DNA of 64,000 bases from Dendrobium chrysotoxum. Its lineage: Eukaryota; Streptophyta; Magnoliopsida; Asparagales; Orchidaceae. Positions 33,561 through 46,744 of the stretch are shown here, in pieces. How positions within the stretch are numbered: position 1 is the first letter of the stretch; each line of letters begins with the position of its first letter. A program made the position numbers and the translations under genes. Location: contig CM034314.1 of NCBI GenBank assembly GCA_019925795.1, positions 96,839,264-96,903,263 on the forward strand. The letters are read 5' to 3'. The notes beneath the pieces are model-generated. The model searched no databases. It had not been told where the DNA came from and worked only from the letters and a program-made list of their open reading frames with translations.

Positions 33561-35170
33561 TTCATACAGAAATTTCAATTTTTCATACTTTAAAATACTT
33601 TTCATTTCCAAGTTGTTGCACTATGGGAGCACTGTGATGCTATACTTCGCAAAGCCCTTTCCGTATGAGGGGAGAAGGCACTTGAGAGAGAACCGATGCT
33701 GGGAGTGGGTAATATGGCACTGAGCTCTTTGTCTATGATATTTAGAATATTCAAACAGAGCGCTGCATGAATGAGCATCATGAATTTAGAAAAAAATTAG
33801 TGTATTGATGTCTAAATGATAGAACTAAAAAAATGCATAAAAGTTGTGAACTATAATGAGTCCATAACATGTTTGATAATATGCATCAAAAAACTAAGAC
33901 GACGTATCGACAACAAGCAAGATGAGAAGGAGAATATGTGTTCAACTTCAATTCCCATTCATGAAGGGATGTAGGAGGAGGTGCGTCAATGGCTCAGACA
34001 GATTGCTCACAATTTGTGCTCAGAAAAGAGCTACCAATACCATAAACCCTAATACCAAGCTTTTCATGAGGTACTTGTTGAACAATAAATAAATTATTTG
34101 AGAGCACATACACAAATAATTAGTTGGATTGTGTTTTTCAACCACCTATATTTTAATAAATATTCAAACTTGAAAGAACATAAATGACTATTAATTGCGC
34201 ACAATATAGTTATTTATTAAGTGCATTTATTCAATTATAACCCTAATCAATATACTTTTACAAAAACAATAAAACAAATGCCCTAAATTGACTCTCATAT
34301 AAGCAAATAAATTGAAAATTCTTTGGGTCGGGCGGTCTGATGGAGCCAAGATATTTTTTTCTATGAGGACACAATTTTTTTATTTTAAAATACCCTTAAT
34401 ATTTTTTATCTAGGCTTGAGACTAGCATTCACAGTTTAAAAAAAAAAAATTCATTGGAGATATTATTATTATAAAAAAATAAATTATAAAATAAAAAAAA
34501 CTTATATTTGAAAACATTTGTTGTTCAAAATCTCCTTGCATGTAACATATAATTTTTCTCTTCAAGATTTTTTTTAAAAATTGTTGCATAATAATTTTAT
34601 TATCAATACCATTGAATATATTTTGATATATGTAACACTAAGCTTCCCAAAGAAGGAAATGCTTCTTGGCATTGGTGAGGGTTTTCAGAGGACGCCAAAT
34701 AACAAATGGGAGCCCAAGTTGAACCAAGCTCCTTTGTTGGAAGAAAGGCGCAACAACAACAACAACAAAGATATTTAAATTACGGTAAGTCAAACAATTA
34801 AATGGAAGTATAATGCAATATTAAATTATTAATGATCATATTTTCTCTAAAATTTATAACATTTTAAATAACATGTTATTAATAACAACAAAAATTCAAA
34901 TAAATATTATACGCTCCTTTTAAAATTTGTTCGTAACTCTATAAATCATCCTCATGGGAATTGAGTTATTCAAAAGAGAATTAATGGAGCATAATTAAAA
35001 TAAGAGAAAAAATAGTTCAAATTATAAATCATTTGTCTTTTATAATTATTCTAAATTACCCGTCTTTTCATTTCTCAAAAAATTTTTAAAAGGTAGTGGA
35101 GGCCCGTGTCACCGGGGCCTCGCCCATACTCCCCGAGTCCATACCCAACAATAGAAGTTGCTTGGTTATT
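33561..35170. other. Intergenic; nothing coding recognised
   Basis: AT-rich, with homopolymer runs and an (AAC)n stretch at 34751-34766. The open frame at 34581-34778 has no domain. Confidence 0.35.
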
Positions 35171-35179
35171 ACATTATGT

Positions 35180-35678
35180 ATTGTTTTATGAAAAGCAATT
35201 AACATATTTTGTTTGATAAAAACTACACTTGAACAATCTAGATTTAAAAAGCTTGTTCCACCACATATATAGGTGTTTGAAAAGCAACAAAAAAAGTTGT
35301 AGCGCAAGCTGTTTGAAAAGTAATACATGAAGAGCCGCCCCAAATGTAACTCATGCTTAGTTTGGGACAGCTTCTTGATTACTTTTGTGATAGAAAATTT
35401 GTCTTGCAAAAAAGCAATATCTTTTTGCACTAAGAAACTATAAAGCTTTAGCTATGCTTTTATAAAAAAATTGATTCTTAAAATTAAAACATAAGGAATG
35501 ATTGTAATTTTTTATAAAAATAATGGTAAAATTATTGTGAAGAAAGTAACTTTTTGAATGTTGTTGTAGAAAGCAGCTTCCTAGAATTTATTAAAAACAG
35601 TGAAAAATTAATAGTTAAGTATAAACTGTGATTGCAGTCTGAAAGCAAAGCTGTAAGAACGCTGTTTCAAATGAAGCC
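35180..35678. mobile_element. Cluster of abutting MITEs (GTTTGGGACAGC family)
   Basis: TTAGTTTGGGACAGCTTCTT at 35358-35377 and GCTGTTTCAAATGAAGCC at 35661-35678 bound a longer (~325-bp) family member. Just before it, AGAGCCGCCCCAAATG (35332-35347) looks like the right end of another. Target duplications are not clear. Confidence 0.45.
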
Positions 35679-35681
35679 TAA

Positions 35682-35801
35682 TGTTTCGTTTGAGATAGCT
35701 TTCTTACTGCTTCTTAAAACAACTCTCTAAGACAAACATTAAAATTTTTGGACTAAAAAGCCGCTTTAAGAAGCAGTAAGAAAGCCGTCCCAAATGAAGC
35801 C
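35682..35801. mobile_element. Tourist-like MITE (GTTTGGGACAGC family)
   Basis: 120 bp, TGTTTCGTTTGAGATAGC ... GCCGTCCCAAATGAAGC, with TAA duplications (35679-35681 and 35802-35804). Inner arms CTTTCTTACTGCTTCTTAAA and TTTAAGAAGCAGTAAGAAAG are perfect inverse complements over 20 bp, marking a well-preserved copy. Confidence 0.8.
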
Positions 35802-35804
35802 TAA

Positions 35805-36943
35805 ATTATGATAGAAAAGTAGTTTTTAAAATTTTGATAGAAAAAAATATAAAATCATAAGCCATGCTGACCGAAGCCTAAAACATGAGAGGCAAGATTA
35901 CAAGATTTGAAAAGGAAAAAATTATGAGCCTAGCCTAGATAAAATAATTTTACTATATTAGTTAAATTTTACATGACCAATCCTTCTTTATTATCCAAGG
36001 AGGCAAGGTCACAAGACTTGAATTGATGGGGTTGTTTCTTGCAAAGGCAATGGAGAATGCTAAAAAATACTTAAGGGTGGCAGATGCATCATCGATGGAC
36101 ATCATGTGATGGACGATAGGTGATGACATGGTGGATGCATGCCAATGATGGTTAATGGCAGGATTGCATGATGAATGATGGATGTCAAATGTTTGTAATT
36201 GTCTACATCAAAAAGTTCTCTCTACTCAATGCCATCTCAAATGTGTAGGAATATAATCTATTTATATATTTTTAACACAACACAATTTATCCATTTCGAT
36301 TAGAAATCTATTTATATATTGATGTGTTGCACTTATTTTAAAATAGATGTAAAAATTAAATTTGGAAATACATATAATATAAATTTTAATTAGAGTTATG
36401 AACCTCATTCTTATTGTAATGTAATTAAAAATTTAAAATATTTTGGCTCAAATATTTGGAAGATTATTCTGTCCTGACACCGGACGTCCGAACACTTTTG
36501 TATATAACTTGTACACAATAATATATACAGCTTGTACATATTATGATGTACAAACTATGTACAAAAATATTCGGACGGTTCATACATCCGGACAAAATAA
36601 TTTTTCCAAATATTAACATTGAAAGACTAAGGATGAATGGCCTGACAGTGTCCTGTGTCCATTGTCCAACGCTAATTTCCTTTTACATTTAAACAAACGA
36701 AAAAAACGATTAGAAAAGCAGCAAGAAATGACTAAAAACGCGTGCAGTTCACTCCCTCTTCTTCTTAGCATTCCTCTTCCTTCCCAACGCGTTATTTTGA
36801 CTGCGAGGCCGAGTCATCTCCCACCTTTCGAAGCCTTCTCTTTGACCCGTCGGTAGGCGAGAATTTCCACAGAGTGGTGGAGAAAGATACTACCTTTGTT
36901 CTCAATTCGTCCAACGACCTACTCGGTGGAAGAAGGGAACAAG
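35805..36943. other. Intergenic DNA and PP2C promoter/5' UTR
   Basis: ATGATGGATG-like words recur at 36090-36190. An inverted repeat around 36480-36590 (GGACGTCCGAACA and its partner GGACGGTTCATACATCCGGAC, with TTGTACA words) resembles a short transposon. From about 36660 the sequence becomes less AT-rich and probably holds the PP2C promoter and leader; a TATA box was not convincingly identified. Confidence 0.4.
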
Positions 36944-39900
36944 ATGGTGCAATCTTCCTGTTGCCGGCGGATTGCGCGATTGTTCGGTTGGCGCGGAGGC
37001 GGCTCTGGCGGCGCCGGGGCTGTCAGCGGCGTCGGTGACGGCCTGCTTTGGCACATGGAACTCAAGCCGCACGCTTCCGGCGACTTCTCCATCGCCGTGG
37101 TCCAGGCTAATTCCTCCCTCGAAGACCAAGGCCAGGTCCTCACATCACCGTTCGGTACCTACGTCGGCGTCTTCGACGGCCATGGCGGCCCAGAGGCATC
37201 GCGATTCGTCAATACCCGCCTCTTCGGTCACCTCCAAAGTGAGTTCACTGACGAAACCCTAGCGTTTTGTTTGCAAATGAATTGGGCTTATTATTGTTTT
37301 TTTTTATTATTATTGGAATGTATAGAATTTGCTTCGGAGCAAGGGGGTTTATCGGCTGAGGTTATGAGAAAGGCTTTCGCTGCGACGGAGGAGGAGTTTC
37401 TTCATCTGGTGAAGCATTCGTGGATTAAGCGGCCTCAGATCGCGTCAGTGGGGTCATGCTGCCTTGTGGGGGCGATTACGAATGACATGATATATGTGGC
37501 GAACCTGGGGGACTCGAGGGCGGTGCTCGGCCGGCGGGCGGCGAACGGTAGGTCGGTGGTGGCGGAGCGGCTCTCGAGCGATCACAACGTTGCGGTGGAG
37601 GAGGTGAGAAAGGAGCTCACCGAGATGCATCCGGATGACTCCCACATAGTTGTATATACCAGAGGGGTTTGGCGGATTAAAGGGATCATACAGGTATAAA
37701 TGTTGTTTTCCTTCTAAGTTTATCTATAATCTTGCGTAGATGAATGGAAGGGGCGGCAAAAGATGACAAGTTTTATCATTGCTAATTGGGTAATCTTTTC
37801 TTCAATAGATTGCAAATTTATAGATTATTGAGCTGTTTCTCTGAACATTTTAAAAAGTTTCTTTGGAAAATAGCTGCTGAATGCATAGAGGCTAGTTTTA
37901 TCTGGTAGGATGGTTGATAGATTTGCTCCCCAAATATAGCTAGACTTTCTAAGTGTAAATTTAGGTTCTTTGCTTTGTTGTCTATTCCCATGGGCTTTAG
38001 AAGTGAGCAAAGCTATTTTAGCTGACAGTAATTTTTCTCTCTTTCTTTTTAGGTGAATGATGCGTAAGACCATCCCCACAAATATTGTTTGAATTTTTGA
38101 CATGTTATTTGTTTAATTACTGCATAATTATGAGCTACTTGAAGTTTAGTTGTGTGGCAATCTGTGTTCCTTTGGGATTTTGGTAGCATTTTATTGGAAC
38201 TATAGTAAGATAATATAGAAGTTTCTTTGATATAATGCATCAAATGCCATCTTCCTTTCTATCTATTTTCCTTCCAGGTAAAATTGAGCATTTTTAAAAT
38301 AAGGATCGTGTTGGAATATATAATGTAGCCTTATTGAGGCTTTGTGAAGATGTGCACTTGTTAAGAACTTTTTCAATGTTTTATTTGTATTATGAGTCAT
38401 CTTGAATTTGATGGCAACAAGGGGTTCATTAACCTTTGTAGTGAGTAGGCCTAAGGTATTTTCTTCACCACTAAGAAACGCATCCACTTTTGGAATAAGG
38501 TAATGACTTCTGCTTTGACATGAAGAAATGTGTTTGCTTTTAGAGTAAGATAATAGTGACCGTATCCCTTAAATTTTCCTAAGAATCAGCTAGAATAACA
38601 ATGTTATATGTGTCAAAATCTTAAGGTTATTATTGGAAAATAATAATTTAGTTGAGATGTCTAGATGCACCAAAATATCTCTCAGGAAAATTAAAATTTG
38701 AGATGTTTAGATAGCAAGTTACTCTAGAGAATACAAAGACAATGAGTCTCTTGGGGAAGAATTCCAATCACTTCAAATCTTCTTTGGAGAATCTAAACTG
38801 CCAACTTATTATTGTTAAACAGCAAAAGATATTACAAATCCTACAAGAAAGATAAGAGTAATCAACGGAGGATGAACTTGGCAAATACTAGAACTTGGGG
38901 TTAGCTTTTGCTGATGTTCATACTTTTTCTCTGTTGTTGAGCTTCTACTAATTAGCCAGAATAGCATATCATGAATTTGACCATATTTCTCAAAGTCTAG
39001 AAATTTTAGAAATCTCACTATAGCACTTAAGGTAAGCATTGGACAAGCCGAATTCAGATACAGATCTATTGCATAGGGTTTTAGATCTTTTGATTTCATA
39101 GAAAGATACAATTGAGAAGCTTGGACATCTGGCTTCATCGGGAATTTGATCTCTAGCACAAGATTATTTGGGATGCCAAATATTCCTAACTTTTTTTTTT
39201 GTTCCCCAAAGGATTTGGATTGAAGAATTTTTTAGATGGGCATGGAAATAGAGTAGGTAGATTAGCTCATCAGGTTTTATCTGCCAAGCTTGCTGAAAAT
39301 TCTGTCATACCATGTGTATTATCTTCTAGAGATAATTTAGATGGAGCTTCAGTGGAGCATGGAAGCCTTCACATGGATTTAGAAGACATGCCAAAATTGA
39401 AGGGTATGATCACAATCATCAAATGGAGTTCATTGCTAATCTTGTCATCTAAATGCTATGCAAGCCATGCTTTGTTGAACACTTGAATATTTGTATCATT
39501 AAAATGCTTGACGCTGTTGCTATAAAAAGTAAGAGCCATGGGAAATTTAGTATTTTTGCTTAATTACTGATCGATACTTCCTCATCAATCTTTTAATATG
39601 TGCCATTACGATGGCACTTGTGTGGTTTGGCGCATGTTAATCCCTGAGAAATCTTCCATGCTGTCATTTTCTATAGAAGAAATGTATTTAGTTTTGTGTG
39701 ATATCTGGACTAGCATATAGGCATGAAGTGTTAAAATCATAAAAGTTGCTTTGTTAACCATGAGATTTAGAGAGTAGTGTGTTTTGGGCATCATACTGGA
39801 TTAAATAGTTTATATTAATTATTTGTTGGATTTGAACAACCCGTGTGGTGCATAACTGGAGAGTGGTAAATTGTTTGCTGAGCTTGAGTGCATTCATATC

Positions 39901-42489
39901 CAAGGAGGCTTGAGGTTTCTTATTTCCCTCCTATAATTTATGAGTTTGGTCTGTTGAGTGTGCGAGAACCATAGTGCCTCCTATTGGTAGTTGAGTTTAT
40001 GTCTATATGTCAGTATTAATTCTTTTTCAGTTTTTCATCAGTATCCCTTAGCTATATCACTACATGTGAGTGTATGAACCTATTTTAGGTAGTATTTTTG
40101 GTTTTCATGTTGCTCTGGATAAGAAAAGAATATTTTCTAGCAGTCATATGCTTATTTTTTTTAATCCTATCAAGCCTTCCACAGATTCTTTGCTGAATTT
40201 AGTGATAAGATAATTCTATGCTTTTATCATATTCCCTATTTAACTTTAACTGAAAGTAACATCCTTTATTGGCTTAATATTCATATTCTTGCCACTATAG
40301 CACTTTTTCTTCCCGACTAGAAGTTGCCTATAACATTGTCTCTGAAGTTGCTACTGTGCATGCAACAATTTTTCTTTAAAAAAAGGTATTATATTCCTTT
40401 CTAATATTCTACGCAGAAGTTTATATGAAATGTAGAATGATATGCTTTATAGTTTTCTATTTTTCATTCAATATCTTGTTTTGAGAAGGTCTATTCATAT
40501 TTCGGGAAGCCCTCCCACTGAGCTTGTCTTTCATTTTTATGTAGTTCTCATTGACAGTTCATATTTTCATCTTATCTATTTGGCCTTTTTACATCAACAC
40601 CATAAAGGAATGCAATAACTTGCTCTATATAAGCTTAGGCATAGACCATGACCATTGACGTCGCTGATCAATGTGTGAAACTTGCTTGCATGTTTAGCCA
40701 ATCAAGGTCATTTTGAATGCTGTGGGCATTGTGTAATTGTGTCCTTTGCCTATCTCTATGATGCTACCCTCCATTTTGCTCTATTAATCAAACTCACTTG
40801 CAGCTACATTCACAAGGACCTCTTTTTTACCCCACCCCACAATCAAATAAATAGAAAATGCATAGCCTTTTGAAAACTATCCTATATCTCTCTAGTCGCA
40901 CTTGACATAGACCTTATGGGGTACTTTTACTATATTTGAATACTAATAAAGGTAAATGGAGAAGAACCTTAGGAGTATTAAGCGATAAGAAGATATCGTG
41001 AAAATTAGAGGTTTATTTTGCTAAATCATTAGTAGGCTGGTGATTGAATCCAAGTTTTGAGAAGTATAAAAGTCATTAATATTTAAGTTTAGCATGATAG
41101 CAATATAAATGTTAAAATTCATATGTGGTAAAATTACGGAGAATAAATTAAAAAATTAATATAGTAGAGGAACCATTAATATGATATTGATTTAAGACAA
41201 TTTAGTTAAAAATAAACTTAATGGCTTTGCCACCTTACTAAAGGTAGAAGATGCATAAATTTTGTGTCAGAGGATTCGCAAGAACAAGAGATAGATCTTA
41301 TATAACATAAACAAAAGTTCAAAATTATTTGCAAAGTATATGCCTAACAGCTCGGGAAATATTCAACATGAATGAATAAAAAAATGTGCCAATGCACATC
41401 AGAATATTTGATTTGTCCTAAAAGTATTATGTTGGTTAGAAACACTAAGTGGTCGGCTCCACCCATTGTCTAAGTTTTTGAGTTGAAATTTAGTTTGATT
41501 TTTTTGTGTATCAGGCTTAATTGACTCACAGAGCATTATATACTTACCATTTTTTGTGTCTAGTAAAAGAATTGTGTTCATTCATTTAAATGATTGACTT
41601 ATATTCGTATTGTTTGTTAAGCTTTACCTTAGAAGGTTGCTGCTCGGACTTCATATTGTGATGTAATTTAAAAGGATTTGTCCATTTGGCTAAACCTACA
41701 TAAGAAGTTGGTTATTTGAAACCTTATCCTGCTCCGTAATTTTGTTTTTTGCATCCTTCTGCTTGTCTGCTTGTCATTTTTTGTTTGCCAAAAGGTCATA
41801 AAATGGTTGCTATTGTTCAGAGAAAATTATTTGTGTTGATTCCGTTGTATTTTTGTGAATATCTGTGTTCTTGTTTTATGCAATTTAGTATTATACTAAC
41901 AAAAAGCAAAGAATTTATCATATAACTTCTGCATATAGGTATCGAGATCCATCGGTGATGTGTACTTGAAGAGACCTGATTTCTGTAGGGACCCATTGTT
42001 CCAGCAGATTGTTTGTCCTATTCCCTTGAAAAGGCCTGTCATGACCGCAGAACCCACGATTCAGGTTCGCGGGCTTAAACCAAATGACTTATTCTTAATA
42101 TTTGCATCAGATGGTCTCTGGGAACAGCTAAATGATGAAGATGCGGTTGAAATAGTCTTCAAGAATCCCAGAGCAGTAAGTTATCCCATTTCTACATCTA
42201 ACTTTTGAACTTCTTATGTATATCCTCTCACAATTTGTTAGTATTGCAGGGCATAGCCAAGAGATTAGTGAAAGCTGCCCTCAATGTGGCTGCAAAGAAA
42301 AGGGAGATGAGATATGATGATATCAAAAAGATCGACAGGGGAATAAGAAGGCATTTCCATGACGACATCACGGCCATAGTAATATACCTTGACCACTGCC
42401 ATGCTGATTCATCAAAACTTAATAGCAGCTTGGTTGACTGCACCAATGCACCTATTGATATCTTCTCTATGACTGCTGATGAATCATAA
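36944..42489 (+). CDS. Protein phosphatase 2C, clade-D-like, 4 exons
   Basis: Exons 36944-37238, 37326-37693, 41939-42175 and 42250-42489 join in phases 1, 0 and 0 to encode 379 residues, a normal length for plant PP2C clade D. It is a Mg/Mn-dependent Ser/Thr phosphatase. The metal-binding motifs are visible: DGHGG (78-82), GDSRAVLG in exon 2, SDGLWEQ (D279) and HDDIT (D338-D339). SVGSCCLVGAI and VSRSIGDVYLKRP are typical family blocks. Clade D members known elsewhere dephosphorylate the plasma-membrane H+-ATPase and are inhibited by SAUR proteins; that role is inferred here. The N-terminus MVQSSCCRRIARLFGWRGG is short, cysteine- and arginine-rich. An in-frame ATG at 36896 is possible, but 36944 fits the family. 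All introns have GT/AG ends. Intron 3-side (37694-41938) is 4.2 kb. AATAAA at 42840 is a candidate poly(A) signal. Confidence 0.9.
37694..41938. other. Large PP2C intron (second intron)
   Basis: 4,245 bp, GTATAA donor and GCATATAG acceptor, phase 0. Mostly AT-rich, T-rich on the sense strand. The only notable content is an exon-like segment at 39212-39403, described separately. Confidence 0.75.
39212..39403 (+). other. Exon-like 192-bp segment inside the PP2C intron
   Basis: Preceded by T10 and GTTCCCCAAAG (a good acceptor) and followed by AAGG|GTATGATC (a possible donor). Open in one frame across its length, encoding FGLKNFLDGHGNRVGRL..., then HQVLSAKLAENSVIPCVLSS and later DLEDMPKLKG. Both ends are phase 1, but the host intron is phase 0, so inclusion would shift the PP2C frame. 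I do not recognise the protein. It may be an exon of a captured or dead gene, or a poison exon. Confidence 0.4.
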
Positions 42490-42839
42490 TATCCTTGTGT
42501 GAATTGGAGCCTGCATCAGCGATGGATACAGACTCCCATCCTTGTGAATACAGATTAGACGAATGGAGCAAATACAGCATAGATTAGTTTCAGAGATAAG
42601 TTCCTATTACTGGTTGATGTACAGCTGTAACTAGCTAACTGGCACTGGTCTCAGTGAGATGGTTTTTTGAGTAAGATCATTGGAGTTGGTGTACAAAGCT
42701 GGAGTTTCTGAAACATGTTTGATATGTTACATTTTACAGAATATAGAGCAATATAGTGGTTGATTCTTCTTAGAGAATGACAGTGCTGTGAAGCGAGAGA
42801 TTGTTTTCTGATAGTAGAGATCTATCTTTGAAAGCCATT

Positions 42840-42845
42840 AATAAA
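42840..42845 (+). terminator. Candidate poly(A) signal of the PP2C gene
   Basis: AATAAA about 350 bp after the stop codon, a usual 3' UTR length for plants. TTTGTAC/TGTA-type far-upstream elements occur in the preceding 200 bp. Confidence 0.4.
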
Positions 42846-43367
42846 GCTAGACAGTGCATAGTTATTTTATCGAAGCTGGGGATCCCATGGCCTCTGAAAC
42901 CAGCTCTTTGCTCCTCATCTTGTACTGGTGTAAGTTGAATTTTAATTTGGTGCTAGTTTCTGAGATATTACTTATTATTAGCTCAAAATATTGTGCATGA
43001 TTTGCTTTTGCGAGTGTTGAATTGATCCAATTTTTGTTGGTAAGTGTAATGAAAATATCAGTGATGATTATTTTAGAAAAATTTGAATTTAAGATAATTT
43101 TTTACATTATTAAATTTATTTTGAGATGAGGTAAAATTTTATTTTGCATATATCTAAAAATAAATTTAATTATTTGAAATTCATCCTTATTGAAGTTTTT
43201 TAGAGTATATAGTGATTTTTATAAAATTGTGTTAATTTTTTTTTTTTCATGGATTGGTCTTAGGTTGTGTTTGTGATGATTTTTTACTAACTTCATTTTG
43301 CAGCGAGACCTCACATTTTTAAAGTTAGTATATTTTAAGTGTATTTTATGTTAATATTTGTTAAACG
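42846..43367. other. 3' flank of PP2C; nothing further seen
   Basis: AT-rich intergenic DNA without a recognised repeat or gene. Confidence 0.4.
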
Positions 43368-43503
43368 AGTCAGCTTGCGAGCTAACGCGTTGAGTTAGGC
43401 GTGCTCAAATTTAGCTCATTAACTCATCAAGCTTGTCTTATAAGCCTTTTATTGAGTAGAGCTCGAGCTGACTCACGAGCTGGCTTGACTCACTTACACC
43501 TCT
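43368..43503. mobile_element. Short hAT-like fragment (GAGCTCG family)
   Basis: CGAGTCAGCTTGCGAGC ... GAGCTGGCTTGACTCACTTACACC resembles the termini of the element at 5064-6071, which ends CTCGACTCATTTACACCC. Target duplications were not resolved. Confidence 0.4.
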
Positions 43504-43989
43504 TGTTACATGGTCATGTCTGATAAATGTGTCTTTTTTTATAAAAACTAAAATTAGTATAATTTAATTTTAGAATTTCAGAAATAGCTTTTTAAATTTT
43601 TACCAATTAAATTAGTTGATACAAACATCATAGCAATAAATTATAGAAAAGTTGGGTGCTAATCACAAATTGGGTTACAAAACCTCTTCAAGATGCTTTC
43701 TCTTTAATATATATTAATTTTAAAAAAAATTTAATAATTTTTAAATTTATCCTAATTTAATTTATATCCTGATATTATGTGGAAAAAAAATTTAATACAA
43801 AAATTGATAAACGTGCAGGTGAGCTACCAATAATATGACGAATGAAAATTAATTGAATAGTGCATTTCATTTCATAATGTACGTAAAATTTGACTTTTGA
43901 GGCCATATTTATCTATAATAAATTTCGTCAATTATGTGAAATTAAAAATAAATATTTGATAAATTTGGAGCATTAACAGTCCATATTGT

Positions 43990-44785
43990 GTGAGCTCAGC
44001 TTTCATATTATTTTTTAAAGTAATTTTTTAGTATAAAAATTTTTTGAATTGAAAATTTGTGCTAAAAAACTATTTTAGGAAATAGTAAGAAGTTAATAAT
44101 CACATTTGTGCGCTTAAAAAAAATGAATAGTTTTTTTTGGGGCATTTAGGTCAATTAAGGCAAACTCACACACACCATGCATACATAAAGACTCAACCTA
44201 ATACCTCTTAGTTGGTAGCCTAAGCTCTCAACCAATAGGCCAAGATGAGTTGTGTAAAAATAAAAAAAAGTCAATAAGTAACATATATTTTTTGACTTTA
44301 AAAACTTATAAGGAGGCATTAACATGAAGAATGTATGAAACAACCAACAAGAAAATTATTATATATTAAATTTTTTTTCTATTTTTAAAAGATTTTTTAC
44401 CTAAAAAATAGCTTTATAAAGAAATAAGAACACCATCTCAAACAAGATTTTGTTTGGGACGGCTTTTTTATTGCTTCTTAAAACGGAATTTTAGCACAAA
44501 AATTAAAAATTTTTTAACTAAAACTCCGCTTTAAGAAGCAATAAAAAAACAGTCTCAAGCTTTTTTACTACTTTTTAAAGTAACTTTATAGTACAAAAAT
44601 TAAATTTTGTGCTTGAAAACTTTTTTTAAGAAGTAATAAAAAAGTCACCTCAATGAAGTCTAAGACTTCATTTGGGATGACTTTTTTATTATTTTCTAAT
44701 AAAAAAAATTTAAAATTAAAAATTTATATAATAAAAATTTATTTTAAAAAATATTAAGAAAGCTCCTCTAAGGAAATCTAATTTC
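43990..44785. mobile_element. Swarm of abutting Tourist-like MITEs
   Basis: At least three or four tandem members: TTTTGTTTGGGACGGC at 44449-44464 with AACAGTCTCAAGC at 44548-44560; a further copy at 44560-44660; and GACTTCATTTGGGATGAC at 44668-44685 with an end near 44782. Preceding partial arms start near 43995. Inner arms have ATTGCTTCTTAAAACG and TTTAAGAAGCAATAAAA. The copies are older than that at 35682. Confidence 0.55.
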
Positions 44786-46739
44786 CAAATTCTGAGGTCC
44801 AACGGCAACAGTCCATCGATGCTTTAGTTATCTCTACAATTTTCGTAGTTCAAAACAAAAGAGGAATTAATATTTCTGTTGAGAAGCAAAAGTTTGAAAA
44901 CAAATTGTCAAGCAATTAAACAGAAAACGATATTATCATAAATATTTCAACGGTCATCTCTTTCATGAACTTCACACTTTTCCCATCAAATCAATATTCA
45001 AAAAATATCTATATAAATATTTGTGGAGCTGAGTGTTGATGGAGAAACTTCAAGAAAATTACAAAGTCATTATAATAATTTATTATATTTTAAAAGGAAT
45101 ATAATATATAAATAATTAATACATTTTTATAATCACTAATAGTAATATAATATGTGAATATAATATAGAAATTTTTTTAAATCATAAAAAATAGTAATCA
45201 AATAGAATATGTGATTGAGTTCTCGAAAAGAAATATAATAAGAAATTGGTACCAAACAGACCCTAAGATAATAACTTTTTTATGCATTTTTTTAGTGGTG
45301 GGCAAAGAATTGGCCAACAACGGGCGCAGACGATGGGTGCGATGTTGGCTAGTAACAACCGTGGAGCAAGTCAGAGTAGGTGAGGTTGGATGGTTGAGAT
45401 TTAAAATTTAAAAATAATAAAAATATCTAAAAAAATATTTTATTATAACAAATACTAACTAAATACATTTTACCCCCCCCCCCCCCCCCCAAAAAAAAAT
45501 TTCTTGTAAAATAGACGAAAATAAAAAATTTTCTTTTCACTCTCTCTCTCTATTGCAACCTTTTGTACTTGCTCCTCTTCTCTCTCCACCCCCCCCCCCC
45601 CCCCCCCCCGCGCTCTCTCTCTCCCTCTTTTCCTCTCCCATGCGGATGATTTAAACTTTTTTTTTATTTTTCATTATCTTTCTTGTGAGGTTAGCTATTT
45701 ATTTGTTAATTTTTATTAGATTATCTTAAACCTCTTTTTTCATTTATATTTCTCTCTTTCTTTATATATTTTCCCATTTTAATCATTTATCTTCACATTA
45801 CTAGTTTTTTTAAATTTAAAAATTTCATCAAATTTTTTTAAATTATTTTAAAATCTCCAAATTCTCTTTTACAGGAAATTTATATAATTAAAGCAAACAA
45901 ATTATACTAGAGAAATATTATAATATTTAAATTTAAATCAAGTAGCTTAAAATATGTTAATTATAATTTTTTATATATTTTTACATTAATAAGATGTTTT
46001 TTTTATATATTTATTGTTCTTTATAAAATATTTTTTAATTATTTTTTTATTTAAATTAGATATGAGAACCCGAAGTTAGATATTTAAAAAAAAAATTAAA
46101 ACTCTATGTCAATTTCAAGCTCGAATGAAAAAACTTGATGGTATTTTTCAAATTAGAAATTAGTGCCCCCGCAGATAAATAATTCTGACTCCGCCACGTC
46201 TAATAGAAATACAGCATAATTTTTTTTGAGAATTTTGATATGTGTCACGTGATTTTATTTATTTATAGATGAAATACTTAAATTTTAATATTTATTTATA
46301 CAGTGCTTAAATTTTCAAATCATATAAAAATATTACTAATATTTGTTTTATAAATAAATATATATTTATATATTTTTTTATTATAATGAGATCTTGAAAT
46401 GTTATATAAATAAATATTAAAAATTAAATATTAAACACATAAATGTATAAAAATTATATGATATGAATATGAATCTAATTATTTTATGTAAAACTCCAAT
46501 TTATGTGCGAGCCTTATAGATCACCCATAGTAATCGTACAGCAGAAGCTAGTAATGTTTGTCTTCGTCAACTGCAGAAGCGCAAGATCATCCCCGAAATC
46601 TGGGGTCCAATGTTTGTCTGTCGATGACAAAATGTCAAGCAATTAAATAGAAGATAACATCACCATAAATATTTCAACGGCCATCTGTTTGTGTGGACTT
46701 TACACTTCTTTCTCATCATATCATCATTTTAAAGTATAT
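44786..46739. other. AT-rich intergenic DNA with C tracts
   Basis: Contains C18 at 45473-45490 and C19 near 45591-45609, each beside CT-rich or A-rich DNA. Two related sentences recur: CAAGCAATTAAACAGAAAAC with ATTTCAACGGTCATCT (about 44910-44960) and CAAGCAATTAAATAGAAGAT with ATTTCAACGGCCATCT (46635-46687), evidence of an old dispersed duplication. No gene recognised. Confidence 0.4.
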
Positions 46740-46744
46740 CATGA

